From: Yponomeuta sedellus
Taxonomy: Eukaryota; Arthropoda; Insecta; Lepidoptera; Yponomeutidae
Assembly (NCBI GenBank): GCA_934045075.1
Contig: OW203723.1
Span: 6,545,913-6,609,912, forward strand
DNA: 64,000 nt
Direction of reading: 5' to 3'
Below are positions 38,901 through 43,840 of the stretch, piece by piece. A program made the translations under genes and the position numbers. Below the pieces are notes generated by a model, which ran no database searches, had not been told where the DNA came from, and saw only the letters and a list, made by a program, of their open reading frames with translations. Each line of letters opens with the position of its first letter. Within the stretch, counting starts at the first letter, position 1.

Positions 38901-39000
38901 TGCATGTAAATACCGGTTTTAAATTATTCTCATAAGCCAGAAGCTTAAATATAATATTCCGTGAAGTACTAGAAAGTTTTACGCAACGACCACTCCACAT
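20777..39000 (-). CDS. LRPPRC: Leucine-rich PPR protein, mitochondrial (complete gene, sixteen exons)
   Basis: LRPPRC (bicoid stability factor in flies) is an RNA-binding PPR protein that, with SLIRP, stabilises mitochondrial mRNAs and supports polyadenylation and translation. Exons in transcript order: 38876-39000, 38430-38783, 37283-37439, 36230-36339, 34423-34654, 32830-33036, 31699-31912, 31095-31307, 30471-30691, 29424-29600, 28381-28539, 27409-27623, 26505-26678, 24675-24897, 23010-23232, 20777-20958. All junctions are GT/AG and in phase: 3186 nt, 1061 aa. GMPIRPHYFWPILIHN (about residues 445-460) matches human FPIRPHYFWPLLV. PPR-type helices run from about residue 170 (YNELLRVYVANG, YELLMRALGEAGDV). 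The first exon is basic, with few acidic residues, fitting a mitochondrial presequence. Human LRPPRC has 1394 residues; the missing part is C-terminal. Confidence 0.95.
20979..21560. repeat. Family F repeat split by a family B SINE
   Basis: Family-F sequence 'ggtgctaactagcgtcacca' with 'aacttgttttataat' stops at about 21062. A family-B tRNA-like SINE occupies about 21062-21287, including 'cattagctcagttggaagag'. Family F resumes with 'ttttataatg' and 'cctaggttcaagagcc'. This is a nested insertion. Confidence 0.55.
21601..21795 (+). repeat. tRNA-derived SINE (family G)
   Basis: tRNA-like head ('gcggtagcgcatctgcttgc', then GGGTTCGATCC at about 21638-21648), a poly(A)-like break, then the body 'cttggatgtttacatgtttg' and 'ggccagaagcaatgtatgtg'. 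Copies: 30299-30465, 32597-32803 and, more diverged, 42816-42976. Confidence 0.7.
21860..22056. repeat. Direct repeat with 'aacgttgccgaaacg' motif
   Basis: Two related about 100-bp halves: 'tatgctcataaagttatata...ccactgcaacgttcccgaaac', then 'atgctcatacatagttatat...caactgcaacgttgccgaaac'. The motif resembles the 'caacgtttcggcac' part of the palindrome at 25909-26097. Confidence 0.5.
22064..22660 (-). repeat. Family B SINE cluster
   Basis: Minus-strand copy (about 22064-22290, with tRNA-like core at 22143-22216), a linker also found between the 56-kb copies, a second partial copy from about 22375, and a plus-oriented piece at 22540-22660 ('cattggctgaattggtagag'). Confidence 0.65.
22722..22960 (+). 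repeat. Interspersed repeat (family D)
   Basis: Runs from 'ggctatactagtctactgct' to 'ctctaggccgacaccacaca'. It ends about 50 bp before the donor of LRPPRC exon 15. Confidence 0.7.
23010..23232 (-). CDS. LRPPRC: LRPPRC exon 15
   Basis: Residues 928-1002, LTLIAALAEVGYTKTLRKLL to IYDLMLSVH. Acceptor ttcgccag; donor ATC|gtaagt. Confidence 0.93.
23716..24112. mobile_element. Family E MITE, rearranged
   Basis: Left end 'acagtctgttagcttttaga', a first right end at about 23881-23911, then a second partial unit ending 'gtatattctaaaagctaaca' at about 24110. Confidence 0.6.
24364..24574. repeat. Partial duplication of LRPPRC exon 14 with a short inversion
   Basis: 24364-24446 repeats intron sequence also found from 24559. 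24448-24527 repeats the exon 14 end 24676-24755. The copy lacks the splice donor stretch and is followed by inverted pieces ('cttaacaagctc' and 'ggttactcagtaaagg') before the original sequence restarts. The copy has no splice sites and is not a usable exon. Confidence 0.85.
24675..24897 (-). CDS. LRPPRC: LRPPRC exon 14
   Basis: Residues 853-927, DNIEMAVKEFTRLASKYNKT to HGPGDVQ. Acceptor aaatttcag; donor CAA|gtgagt. Eighty bp of its 3' end are duplicated in the next intron (24448-24527). Confidence 0.94.
24926..25135 (+). repeat. LINE/Helitron-like interspersed fragment (family J)
   Basis: Starts 'tactagctgtgccccgcg', includes 'tgggaataagatattttccc' and 'tagacgtgaagaagtgacaa', and ends 'cctttataatattagtgtg'. 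The same sequence in reverse lies split at 34966-35045 and 35846-35935. The exact class (RTE-type or Helitron) is uncertain. Confidence 0.55.
25150..25245 (+). repeat. tRNA-derived SINE fragment (family A)
   Basis: tRNA-like text 'gtatcggagcggtagagcac', 'gggttcgaatcc' and the body 'atgtaccagtgacttt'. Confidence 0.55.
25268..25525 (-). repeat. Interspersed repeat (family D)
   Basis: Reverse-oriented copy ending 'ggactaatatagcctgaaga'. The open frames in it are repeat shadows. Confidence 0.7.
25570..25725 (+). repeat. Truncated family C SINE
   Basis: 'ataacttctgacagt'-type body, 'cctccaccaatccggactta', and tail 'gggacataatgggttgatga'. Confidence 0.55.
25909..26097. repeat. Perfect long palindrome (93-bp arms)
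   Basis: The left arm starts TTAAAACTGTTTTTATACGG and runs through 'caacgtttcggcac' to 'tcccggat'. After a 3-nt spacer (gac) the right arm repeats it exactly in reverse complement, to 26097. It lies in LRPPRC intron 13. Confidence 0.9.
26505..26678 (-). CDS. LRPPRC: LRPPRC exon 13
   Basis: Residues 795-853, KITGGRGIELNCWRLLDATA to GPLIRVHLK(T). It lacks a start codon, so it shows up only through splice signals: acceptor ttttcccag, donor AC|gtaagt. GPLIRVHLKTDN aligns with human FPLVTVHLEKGD. Confidence 0.93.
27027..27222 (+). pseudogene. Decayed LINE reverse transcriptase C-terminal fragment
   Basis: Reads KWRWLGHTFRRPDNQMPKVT, the conserved 'RWxGHxxRMPDxRxPK' region found after the reverse transcriptase domain of several non-LTR elements. 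After frame breaks it continues GVTWLELPSLAMNRDK, matching the terminal 'GxTWxExxxxAxDRxxWR' block. It is frameshifted and has stops. Confidence 0.6.
27409..27623 (-). CDS. LRPPRC: LRPPRC exon 12
   Basis: Residues 724-795, VVLSAGMKASIFDLRVKLGE to NEQSKK(R). Acceptor tgatgctag; donor CG|gtaaaa. Confidence 0.93.
28116..28303 (-). pseudogene. Two decayed copies of part of LRPPRC exon 11
   Basis: 28226-28303 ('gcggcgatctctttacccgc', 'ttgttgctgcgacag') and 28116-28185 ('ggccgcctgcagattgttgc', 'ttgcgcagcacg') resemble the exon segment 28402-28480. Both copies have base changes and indels and no usable splice signals. Confidence 0.75.
28381..28539 (-). CDS. LRPPRC: LRPPRC exon 11
   Basis: Residues 671-723, KSMNEEHLQAHLAELEAKGM to CEKEG. 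Aligns with human [20 protein letters not shown]. Acceptor tttcaacag; donor GGA|gtgagt. Two decayed copies of part of this exon lie just downstream in the intron. Confidence 0.93.
29290..29395. repeat. Repeat also found at 20583-20677
   Basis: Shares 'ccgctgcctt', 'cccgaaggcagcggctt', 'acattgacattt' and 'gtaaattctttacgttgaaa' with the copy beyond exon 16. Both copies contain a short inverted CCGCTGCCTT / AAGGCAGCGG. Confidence 0.75.
29424..29600 (-). CDS. LRPPRC: LRPPRC exon 10
   Basis: Residues 612-670, ELKAKKLTISTTAADFCISR to HQMAHP. Acceptor ttttgtag; donor CCG|gtaaga. A family-E MITE (29618-29846) starts 18 bp upstream of the exon. Confidence 0.92.
29618..29846. mobile_element. Family E MITE, best complete copy
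   Basis: Ends 'acagtgttagcttttagaat' and 'attttaaaagctaacagact' are inverted repeats of about 28 bp. The interior has 'gaaagcacacgagttgtaat', 'ttccgatatttctattacac' and 'atccgatagtagccgagg'. Confidence 0.7.
30106..30147. repeat. Perfect 19-bp-arm hairpin
   Basis: GCCCACTGCGGGACATAGG, spacer CCTC, then the exact reverse complement. Confidence 0.85.
30299..30465 (+). repeat. tRNA-derived SINE (family G), head truncated
   Basis: Begins in the T-arm ('gtcccgggttcgaatcccgg'), then the body 'cttggatgtttacatgtttg' and 'ggccagaagcaatgtatgtg'. It ends a few bases from the exon 9 donor. Confidence 0.7.
30471..30691 (-). CDS. LRPPRC: LRPPRC exon 9
   Basis: Residues 538-611, (G)EIFQGKIEADRLLKPLLKG to VLDFAKLVE. 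A SINE ends directly at the donor side (30299-30465). Donor GAG|gttagt. Confidence 0.93.
31095..31307 (-). CDS. LRPPRC: LRPPRC exon 8
   Basis: Residues 467-538, (G)IMNTLRIMVTSEVMPDYDT to VRAASEIG. PDYDTIIEFVLPH aligns with human PDQETYTDYVIPC. Donor ATCG|gtaagt. Confidence 0.95.
31699..31912 (-). CDS. LRPPRC: LRPPRC exon 7
   Basis: Residues 396-467, carrying the family signature GMPIRPHYFWPILIHN. Acceptor tattctag; donor AAAG|gtgagt. Confidence 0.96.
32145..32302 (+). repeat. Partial family C SINE, rearranged
   Basis: Holds inverted body parts ('cgcaggaaggttagccaata', 'ggaggattgtaagacagtag') followed by the usual tail 'gtgccccagcagtggggaca'. Confidence 0.5.
32395..32590 (-). repeat. tRNA-derived SINE, diverged family G
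   Basis: Minus-strand head with 'ggggattgaacccgagacct' and 'aaaccgctgcgcc' plus the 'gtattgtattaaatc' type body. It directly precedes a better copy at 32597-32803. Confidence 0.5.
32597..32803 (-). repeat. tRNA-derived SINE (family G), best complete copy
   Basis: Minus strand: tRNA-like head 'gtggcgtagcggtagcgcgt' with a GGTTCGAATCC box, an A-rich junction, then 'ggatgtttacatgtttgtga' and 'agaagcaatgtatgtgcttc'. It ends about 30 bp from the exon 6 donor. Confidence 0.75.
32830..33036 (-). CDS. LRPPRC: LRPPRC exon 6
   Basis: Residues 327-395, VLRYLPQETLSSPSISPLMQ to VRDCVKAAM. Acceptor aacttccag; donor ATG|gtaaat. Confidence 0.93.
33053..33420 (-). repeat. SINE with 5S-like head (family C), complete
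   Basis: Minus-strand copy from 'tcaacccttgtatgtcccca' to the head 'ggtcgcccatcccgcacctg', 'tgttgttgcttaacc', resembling the 5S 'cggtcacccatc' and 'gctgcttaac' boxes. It starts close to the exon 6 acceptor. Confidence 0.7.
33637..34150. repeat. Family F repeat carrying a nested MITE
   Basis: 'ggtgctaactaccgtcagca' to 33698, then the MITE 33699-33934, then the rest of family F ('ttagaacctaggatcaacaa', 'ccaaaacatccagttttggc', 'acgttctaggctgcatgttc'). Confidence 0.6.
33699..33934. mobile_element. 236-bp MITE with long inverted ends
   Basis: ACAGGGCGTCCCAAAGTTAT and its partner ATAACTTTGAGACGCCCTGT bound it. Inverted similarity continues for over 80 bp per arm, including 'agggtattttgctgaaag'. 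Mariner-like in style. Confidence 0.8.
34423..34654 (-). CDS. LRPPRC: LRPPRC exon 5
   Basis: Residues 249-326, (G)NVKTIPEVRTMMKSLKIEE to APTGDYLSIRK. PPR repeats continue. Acceptor ttgtctag; donor AAG|gtatat. Confidence 0.93.
34690..34800 (+). repeat. Family B SINE fragment
   Basis: 'gtattacgtacagg', 'tttagcctctaaataggttt', 'ttgtccttagcacaggttag'; the tRNA core is lost. Confidence 0.55.
34835..34871. repeat. Perfect 16-bp-arm hairpin at a LINE tail
   Basis: ACTAAAAGCAAAGCTT, spacer attac, then the exact reverse complement. It is followed at once by a LINE-like 3' tail. Confidence 0.8.
34866..34965 (+). repeat. LINE 3' tail
   Basis: 'taataaggccgccatttgta' with a T-rich stretch and 'tgtacaataaagaatattct', then short repeats. 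A second copy lies at 44545-44640. The pattern is a common lepidopteran non-LTR element end. Confidence 0.6.
34966..35935 (-). repeat. Family J fragment split by an 800-bp stretch
   Basis: 34966-35045 ('aatattataaagggtaaagt', 'cttcacgtctaaacggctgg') and 35846-35935 ('agctgacaccctgg', 'cttattcccatgggaagatc') are consecutive parts of family J in reverse. The AT-rich 35046-35845 between them has no similarity that I recognise and may be an insertion. Confidence 0.5.
36230..36339 (-). CDS. LRPPRC: LRPPRC exon 4
   Basis: Residues 213-249; AGDVNQATEVISNMKAQDIP matches human [20 protein letters not shown]. Donor GG|gtaaga. Confidence 0.95.
36400..36424. repeat. CT microsatellite
   Basis: A run of about ten CT units in intron 3 of LRPPRC. 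Confidence 0.7.
36525..36632 (+). repeat. Family C SINE 3' part
   Basis: 'cgccaacccggactttgccc' to 'gtgacatacaagggttgcta'. A reverse fragment of the same family lies at 36926-36990. Confidence 0.55.
37283..37439 (-). CDS. LRPPRC: LRPPRC exon 3
   Basis: Residues 160-212. VDHYNELLRVYVANGRTL corresponds to human VSHYNALLKVYLQNEYKF; first clear PPR motif. Donor GAG|gtaaac. Confidence 0.95.
38080..38172 (+). repeat. Family D fragment
   Basis: 'cttcttctttaggctatatt' followed by 'ccactgctggacatggccct'. Confidence 0.6.
38430..38783 (-). CDS. LRPPRC: LRPPRC exon 2
   Basis: Residues 42-160. A Ser/Lys linker, then a helical region ending LAEQIWATLK, which matches human FAHRIWDTLQ. Acceptor tttttacag; donor GAA|gttagt. 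Confidence 0.92.
38876..39000 (-). CDS. LRPPRC: LRPPRC exon 1 (start codon)
   Basis: ATG at 39000-38998 gives MWSGRCVKLSSTSRNIIFKL and ends AG|gttagt; the split codon AG+A makes Arg with exon 2. The basic, Ser/Lys-rich, acid-poor sequence suits mitochondrial import. Confidence 0.85.
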
Positions 39001-39319
39001 TTTTGAAAAATAAATAAAAATATTTTCGTTCCGTAGACAATTCTAAAATTCTAAATGTCAGTTGTCTGTCATTGTCAATGATGACTACTTATGTCAAAAT
39101 GAGGAATAATGGCCATATTGCTGTCTTACTTCCGGTTTTGAATACACAGAGTAACAACAATGAATAATGCCTTGTTGCTTACAGTTACGTTCAGACAAAC
39201 CTGATTGCTCGACACGCACAATGCCATACAATGCCGAGAGAAGAAAAGGATAACTACGTCCGCGCCGCGTGTTAGACCGCGAAGATGCTTTTTTCACTTC
39301 CTTACGGGTAAAGTACCTA
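39001..39319 (-). promoter_or_regulatory. LRPPRC: LRPPRC promoter region (position only)
   Basis: The 319 bp between the LRPPRC start codon and a MITE must hold the 5' UTR and core promoter. I see no clear TATA box. Confidence 0.35.
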
Positions 39320-40184
39320 ATGAGGGCTTTTCAAAGCGCCTATTAAAAACAAAAAACAGTACCGCAAGTTACCAATAGATGGTGCTGACGTCATATAATA
39401 TGTCATAATTTACATTATTTAGGAAAACGGTGAGTGCCTATGTTTTTACGAAAATGCTCAATGTAGGGGCTAGCCATTAGTTAAGACACAATTCACGTCC
39501 GTATGTAATGAACAAAGTAAAAATACTTCAAAACTTTCAAATTTCAACAGTTTCGAAACACATAATAATTAAAAACATTAAACTATATGTTTCTAATTAT
39601 TATATGTTTCGAAACTGTTTGCTGAAACTGAAATTTTTTTTTTTTTTAATAAAGGGTTTTACGGCCCTGGATCCGTGTCCTTTTGAGCCTTGAGTATTGT
39701 ATTAGTTTTTTATAGTATTAGTTTTCAGATAAGAGCACTTATCACTTCCGTATCACTTCACTATAATGTTCAGTTTTTCCAGTCACTTTAAATTTTTATT
39801 CCACTGTTCATAATGAATTTATATAAGGGGGCGAAAAAGGTAGGATTGCTAAGTAGATTTGGAAGAAGAGTTGGTGTAGGGACACCCGTTTCGCAGCTGA
39901 TTGTGTCAAGTTCCGTGATAAGTATTAATCTGTGCAATTTAAATTCTTGACAGTTGAGCACGAGATGGTTTAGGTCGGCGTTTTCAGTTCCACACTGAAA
40001 CTGAAACTGCTTAGATCACAGACTACAAAGAGATGTTTAGGCTATCACAAATAATAATCTGTGCGTACAACATAAAACGCGATAAAACGTATGATGGGTG
40101 ACATTGTGACATTAGTTCTCCTTGCAGCGCCATTTAGTTTTTTTTAATGCAATCAACTCACAGCTGTCATTGAAAAGCCCTCAT
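39320..40184. mobile_element. 865-bp element with TA target site
   Basis: Ends ATGAGGGCTTTTCAA and TTGAAAAGCCCTCAT are perfect 15-bp inverted repeats flanked by TA (39318-39319 and 40185-40186). No transposase frame. A smaller foldback ('cagtttcgaaac' arms, 39548-39617) lies inside. Confidence 0.75.
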
Positions 40185-40455
40185 TATAAAAAACACAGCG
40201 ATATTTTTTTGTGTGGTAAAAGTAAAAGGCAATTTATTTTGGGCGGATGCGCGCCAACTTGAGTAAACATCTACGTCTGAGCGCACCTAAAAGTCTTGAT
40301 TTTGTTCGTCAAGTTGGTATGTCTGTCTTTTTTTTCAAACACGCGGTGGCGCTAGCGAGCATCTCGTAGTTTTAGAGTTGCCACAGTGGGCTAAGAAGAC
40401 AGGAATGCCATCTTATTTGACACCAGGGTTGCAGCAATCACATTTCGTTTTTCAT

Positions 40456-40701
40456 TCAGTGTTCAAATTTCAGAAAGGGACACGTCTGTTAAGAGTTCTT
40501 GAGAACTCGTAAGTTAGGTTCTTAAGATACAAAATAAAAATAGGTGCATAACATCGAAAAACGGTGTGATGAAACTGATGATAAAAATCAGAATAGTAAT
40601 GTGTTAGAAAGATAACTTAAAAGTAGATAAAAGTTGTTAATAGTAGTGCTCTCATCAAAAGATGAAATAACAAGTGAAAAACTAAAATAAAACCAAAATG
40701 G
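40456..40701 (+). promoter_or_regulatory. Possible first exon and start site of a rightward gene
   Basis: An arthropod initiator-like TTCAGTGTT lies at 40456-40464. AT-rich 5' UTR-like sequence leads to ATG at 40698 in good context (CCAAAATGG), followed immediately by a donor-like G|gtgaag. No downstream coding exon was found in the window. A donor-like ACTC|gtaagt at about 40510 is an alternative exon end. Confidence 0.25.
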
Positions 40702-41990
40702 GTGAAGTAATTTTAAATTTTTATTTATGATTATGAATTATGTATGTATGATAGATCTCTGGGCGTGATATAGGGCTAACAAGTGTGACTTAACCTTTCC
40801 TCCTCAAATGAATTACAGTCGTATGTACTACTTGTTTAAATTTGCTTAAATGCTTAATAGTTTCATAATTAGTTTTCTTACCCACGCGGTAAGGGTAGAA
40901 ATATGGGATCAAAAGGAAATAATTTACGTTTACAAGATAATATTTCGTGGTACTGGATCAAGCAGTAGATTCGCATAGACAGTTGTTTCGTTGTATTCAG
41001 TTTGATTGATAAGAGATCGGGCATGAGCTGTTATGAATTTTAATAGGAGGGGTATTGTCAGTGGCAGTACCTAGCTTTTGTTTTAGAATAACACAATTAA
41101 TGGGTTTTGCTTGTATTGAAAGCCAACAAGTTATTGTGTAGCTAAGTTGTGGTGGTAGCCATACTTTTTTCAGTATTAGCATAACCCATGAAACATTATT
41201 CACAATAAAGCTGTATCATTCGCGTAGCAGAGAATATTCACCTATCGTCCGCTATGGTAACTATGTTTCGTAGAGTTCCTGGAAGAAATCGTAATCTTGT
41301 CTCGTAACCGAATCATGTCAAGTTCAAAAATTGAACGAAGGTTTTGTACCTACGCTCACAGTTCAAACAACTGTCCTGAATTACTGTCCTGAATTGACAG
41401 TCCTGTCCTGTGCATAAACTAAGGCCGGTATTACAGAACGATGCTCAAGCACAGATTGATCTCAGATCGCCCAATCATTACTTGAGCGCTGAATCGATGC
41501 TCAAGCACTCCCTTTATTTTCAAACAGTTCTTGAGTAGAGATCAGCCAATCACTGCTTAAGTAGAGATTCAGAACTGCAATCAGATTGTCTATGATCAAA
41601 GTTTGTTTTCTATGACAAGAAAAATACAAGTGTTGATTTTTACTCCGTTTTACGCATGTTACAAAAACGTGACAATAAAACTTAGTAAATTATGTCAAAT
41701 ATACTGAGGAAACTAAAATAATGTTTATGTATTCGTAAATAAAATGTTCAAAGTTTCTTTATTTAGTTATTAGTTTGTAATGAACCGTATATTTAAAGAA
41801 AGCAAAACGTTCACGCTTCTTGTTTATTTATTCGCTTTGAGTACAGAACGGAACGTAACAAATGTCGATAAAATAATTCTCTTGACGTCTGTCTGTTTAT
41901 TAAATTACTAATATCTGTACATAGTCGGTGTGGTTTAATTTGAACATTAATCGCTGTTTTGAAACAAGATGTGAAAAAATGAGAACAAGG

Positions 41991-42710
41991 AACTTCACCA
42001 TAGTGGAAAGAATCCTCCTTGTGGAACATAAAAAGTCAACTCACTGCAGAGGAGAGGGTCCTCCTCGTAGAAGACAAAAACTCAACTTCATCGCGGTGGA
42101 GAGGAACCTGCTCATGGAACATAAAACTTCAACTTCACCTTAGTGCACAGGAACCTGCTCGTTGGACATAAAACTTCAACTTCACCGCAGCGGAGAGGAA
42201 CCTGCTTGTTGAAAATAAAACTTCAACTTCACTGCAGCGGAGAGGAACCTGCTTGTTGAACATAAAGCTTCACCTTCACCGCAGTAGAGAGGAACCTGCT
42301 CATTGAACATAAAACTTCAACTTCACTGCAGTGAAGAGGAACCTGCTTGTTGGACATAAAACTTCAACTTCACCGCAGCGGAGAGGAACCTGCTTGTTGG
42401 ACATAAAACTTCAACTTCACCGCAGTAGAGAGGAACCTGCTCATTGGACATAAAACTTCAACTTCACTGCAGTGAAGAGGAACCTGCTTGTTGAACATAA
42501 AACTTCAACTTCACCGCAGTGGAGAGGAACCTGCTTGTTGAACATAAAACTTGAACCTCACCGCAGTGGAGAGGAACCTGCTCGGTTAACATAAAACTTC
42601 AACCTCATCGCAGTGGAGAGGAACCTGCTTGTTGTACACAAAACTTCAACTTCACCACAGTGGAGAGGATCCTCCACGAGGAAGATAAAAAGTCAACTTC
42701 AACACAGCGG
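41991..42710. repeat. 47-bp minisatellite, about 15 copies
   Basis: Unit 'aaaacttcaacttcaccgca' followed by 'gcggagaggaacctgcttgt' and 'tgaacat'. 47 is not a multiple of 3, so the open frame at 41928-42143 is not a protein repeat. The first and last units are the most diverged. Confidence 0.9.
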
Positions 42711-42815
42711 ATTTATAAAATATGTGTCAATTATGTTACAAATTTATGAGCAATAAAAAAGCTGAGATTGTTTTACAGATTATTTTATTTATTCCTCTTT
42801 GTGAATGTCTTGTTG

Positions 42816-42976
42816 GCCTAGCCGCTAAGGCGCTTGGTTACCAAGACCGAGCTTGTGAGTTCGATTCCCACTGTGGGCCTATATATTTGTACAAGTGACC
42901 ACAGTCTCGGTGTACTTTCATGTTTGTGACGTTCTTGCCTGATTATCAAAGTACAGGGTATCCAGTTTGGGACCAG
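42816..42976 (+). repeat. tRNA-derived SINE, diverged family G
   Basis: tRNA-like head 'ggcctagccgctaaggcgct' with 'gagttcgattccc', then 'ttcatgtttgtgacgttctt' and 'gggtatcc'. It is inside the Harbinger-type element. Confidence 0.6.
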
Positions 42977-42992
42977 GTGAAGTGATTGTGTT

Positions 42993-43235
42993 CGTCATCA
43001 ACCCTTGTATGTCCCCACTGCTGGGGCACGGGTCTCTTCCTGCATCGCAAAAAGGTTAAGCCATACTCTACCACGGGGGCCAAGTCCGGGTTGGTGGAGG
43101 ATTGTAAGACAGTAGCGGGTCTTACAGTCAGAAGTTATCAAGCCGCCGATAAGGCCTTTGACATGGCTTAACGACTGCCATTATATGACAGCCGGCACCA
43201 ACGGCTTAACGTACCTTGCGAAGCACGGAAGCGCT
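42993..43235 (-). repeat. Family C SINE
   Basis: 'catcaacccttgtatgtccc' to 'ggcttaacgtaccttgcgaa'. It is inside the Harbinger-type element. Confidence 0.7.
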
Positions 43236-43739
43236 CGCGAAGTGATTGTGTTGCGTGAAATTTATTCAATGAAACCACCCCAATATTAATGTAATTGTTT
43301 TTGCACATAAACACTTATTAGAATCCATGCAGTAGGGGTCTTCAGCGTCCCTTAAATGCCTAAGGGGCTGCTGCTATCATTAACTATTTCGTCATAGTAA
43401 TCATGGTTTTCGAATATATGAATTTTGCAATAAACATTCCAAATTGACAACTTTAATAATTGGCTGATCGACTCTCAAGCGTGGTTCCGACCACACTTGA
43501 GTAAATACAGATTTGATCTTTCCTTAAGTAGAGATTGCTACCCAAGTATCGTTCTCGAATTAGCTATTACTCAGTTGAGTCGCGCTTGATGAATCTCGAC
43601 TCAAGTAACGTTCTAAAATTAAATCCATACTCAAAACTAGTCTTAAGTAGAGATCGGCGCTTGAGTACGCTTCTGTAATACTGGCCTAAGACTAGCGAAA
43701 TAAGCAAATTCGGGTGCACGGTCTGGCAACACCGCTAGT

Positions 43740-43840
43740 GTCATGTCAATCGTCGTCGTGGATGTTGAGTGTTTTTGTGTAGTGTGTGATTGGTGAATGT
43801 GAAAATTATTGTAATCTACTATTGTTATGTGGTAAGTTTC
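43740..43840 (+). other. Possible non-coding 5' exon
   Basis: Sequence up to TATGTG|gtaagtttccctccg has a strong donor but no open frame. It is only a candidate first exon. Confidence 0.15.

Larger units (their letters stand above)
41423..43686. mobile_element. 2.26-kb Harbinger-type non-autonomous element
   Basis: Left end GGCCGGTATTACAGAACGAT and right end (reverse complement) GGCCAGTATTACAGAAGCGT. It is flanked by TAA on both sides (41420-41422 and 43687-43689), as for PIF/Harbinger elements. Both end regions carry repeated 'cttaagtagagat'-type motifs (41531, 41556, 43523, 43641). No transposase frame is present. The interior holds a 47-bp minisatellite and two SINEs. Confidence 0.8.

Noticed and set aside
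41928..42143. Open frame across the start of the 47-bp repeat array
   Set aside because: The unit is not a multiple of three, so the frame is lost in the next units; no splice or start support.
42816..42890. Possible functional tRNA gene
   Set aside because: It is joined to the SINE body shared with other family-G copies, and the cloverleaf is degenerate.
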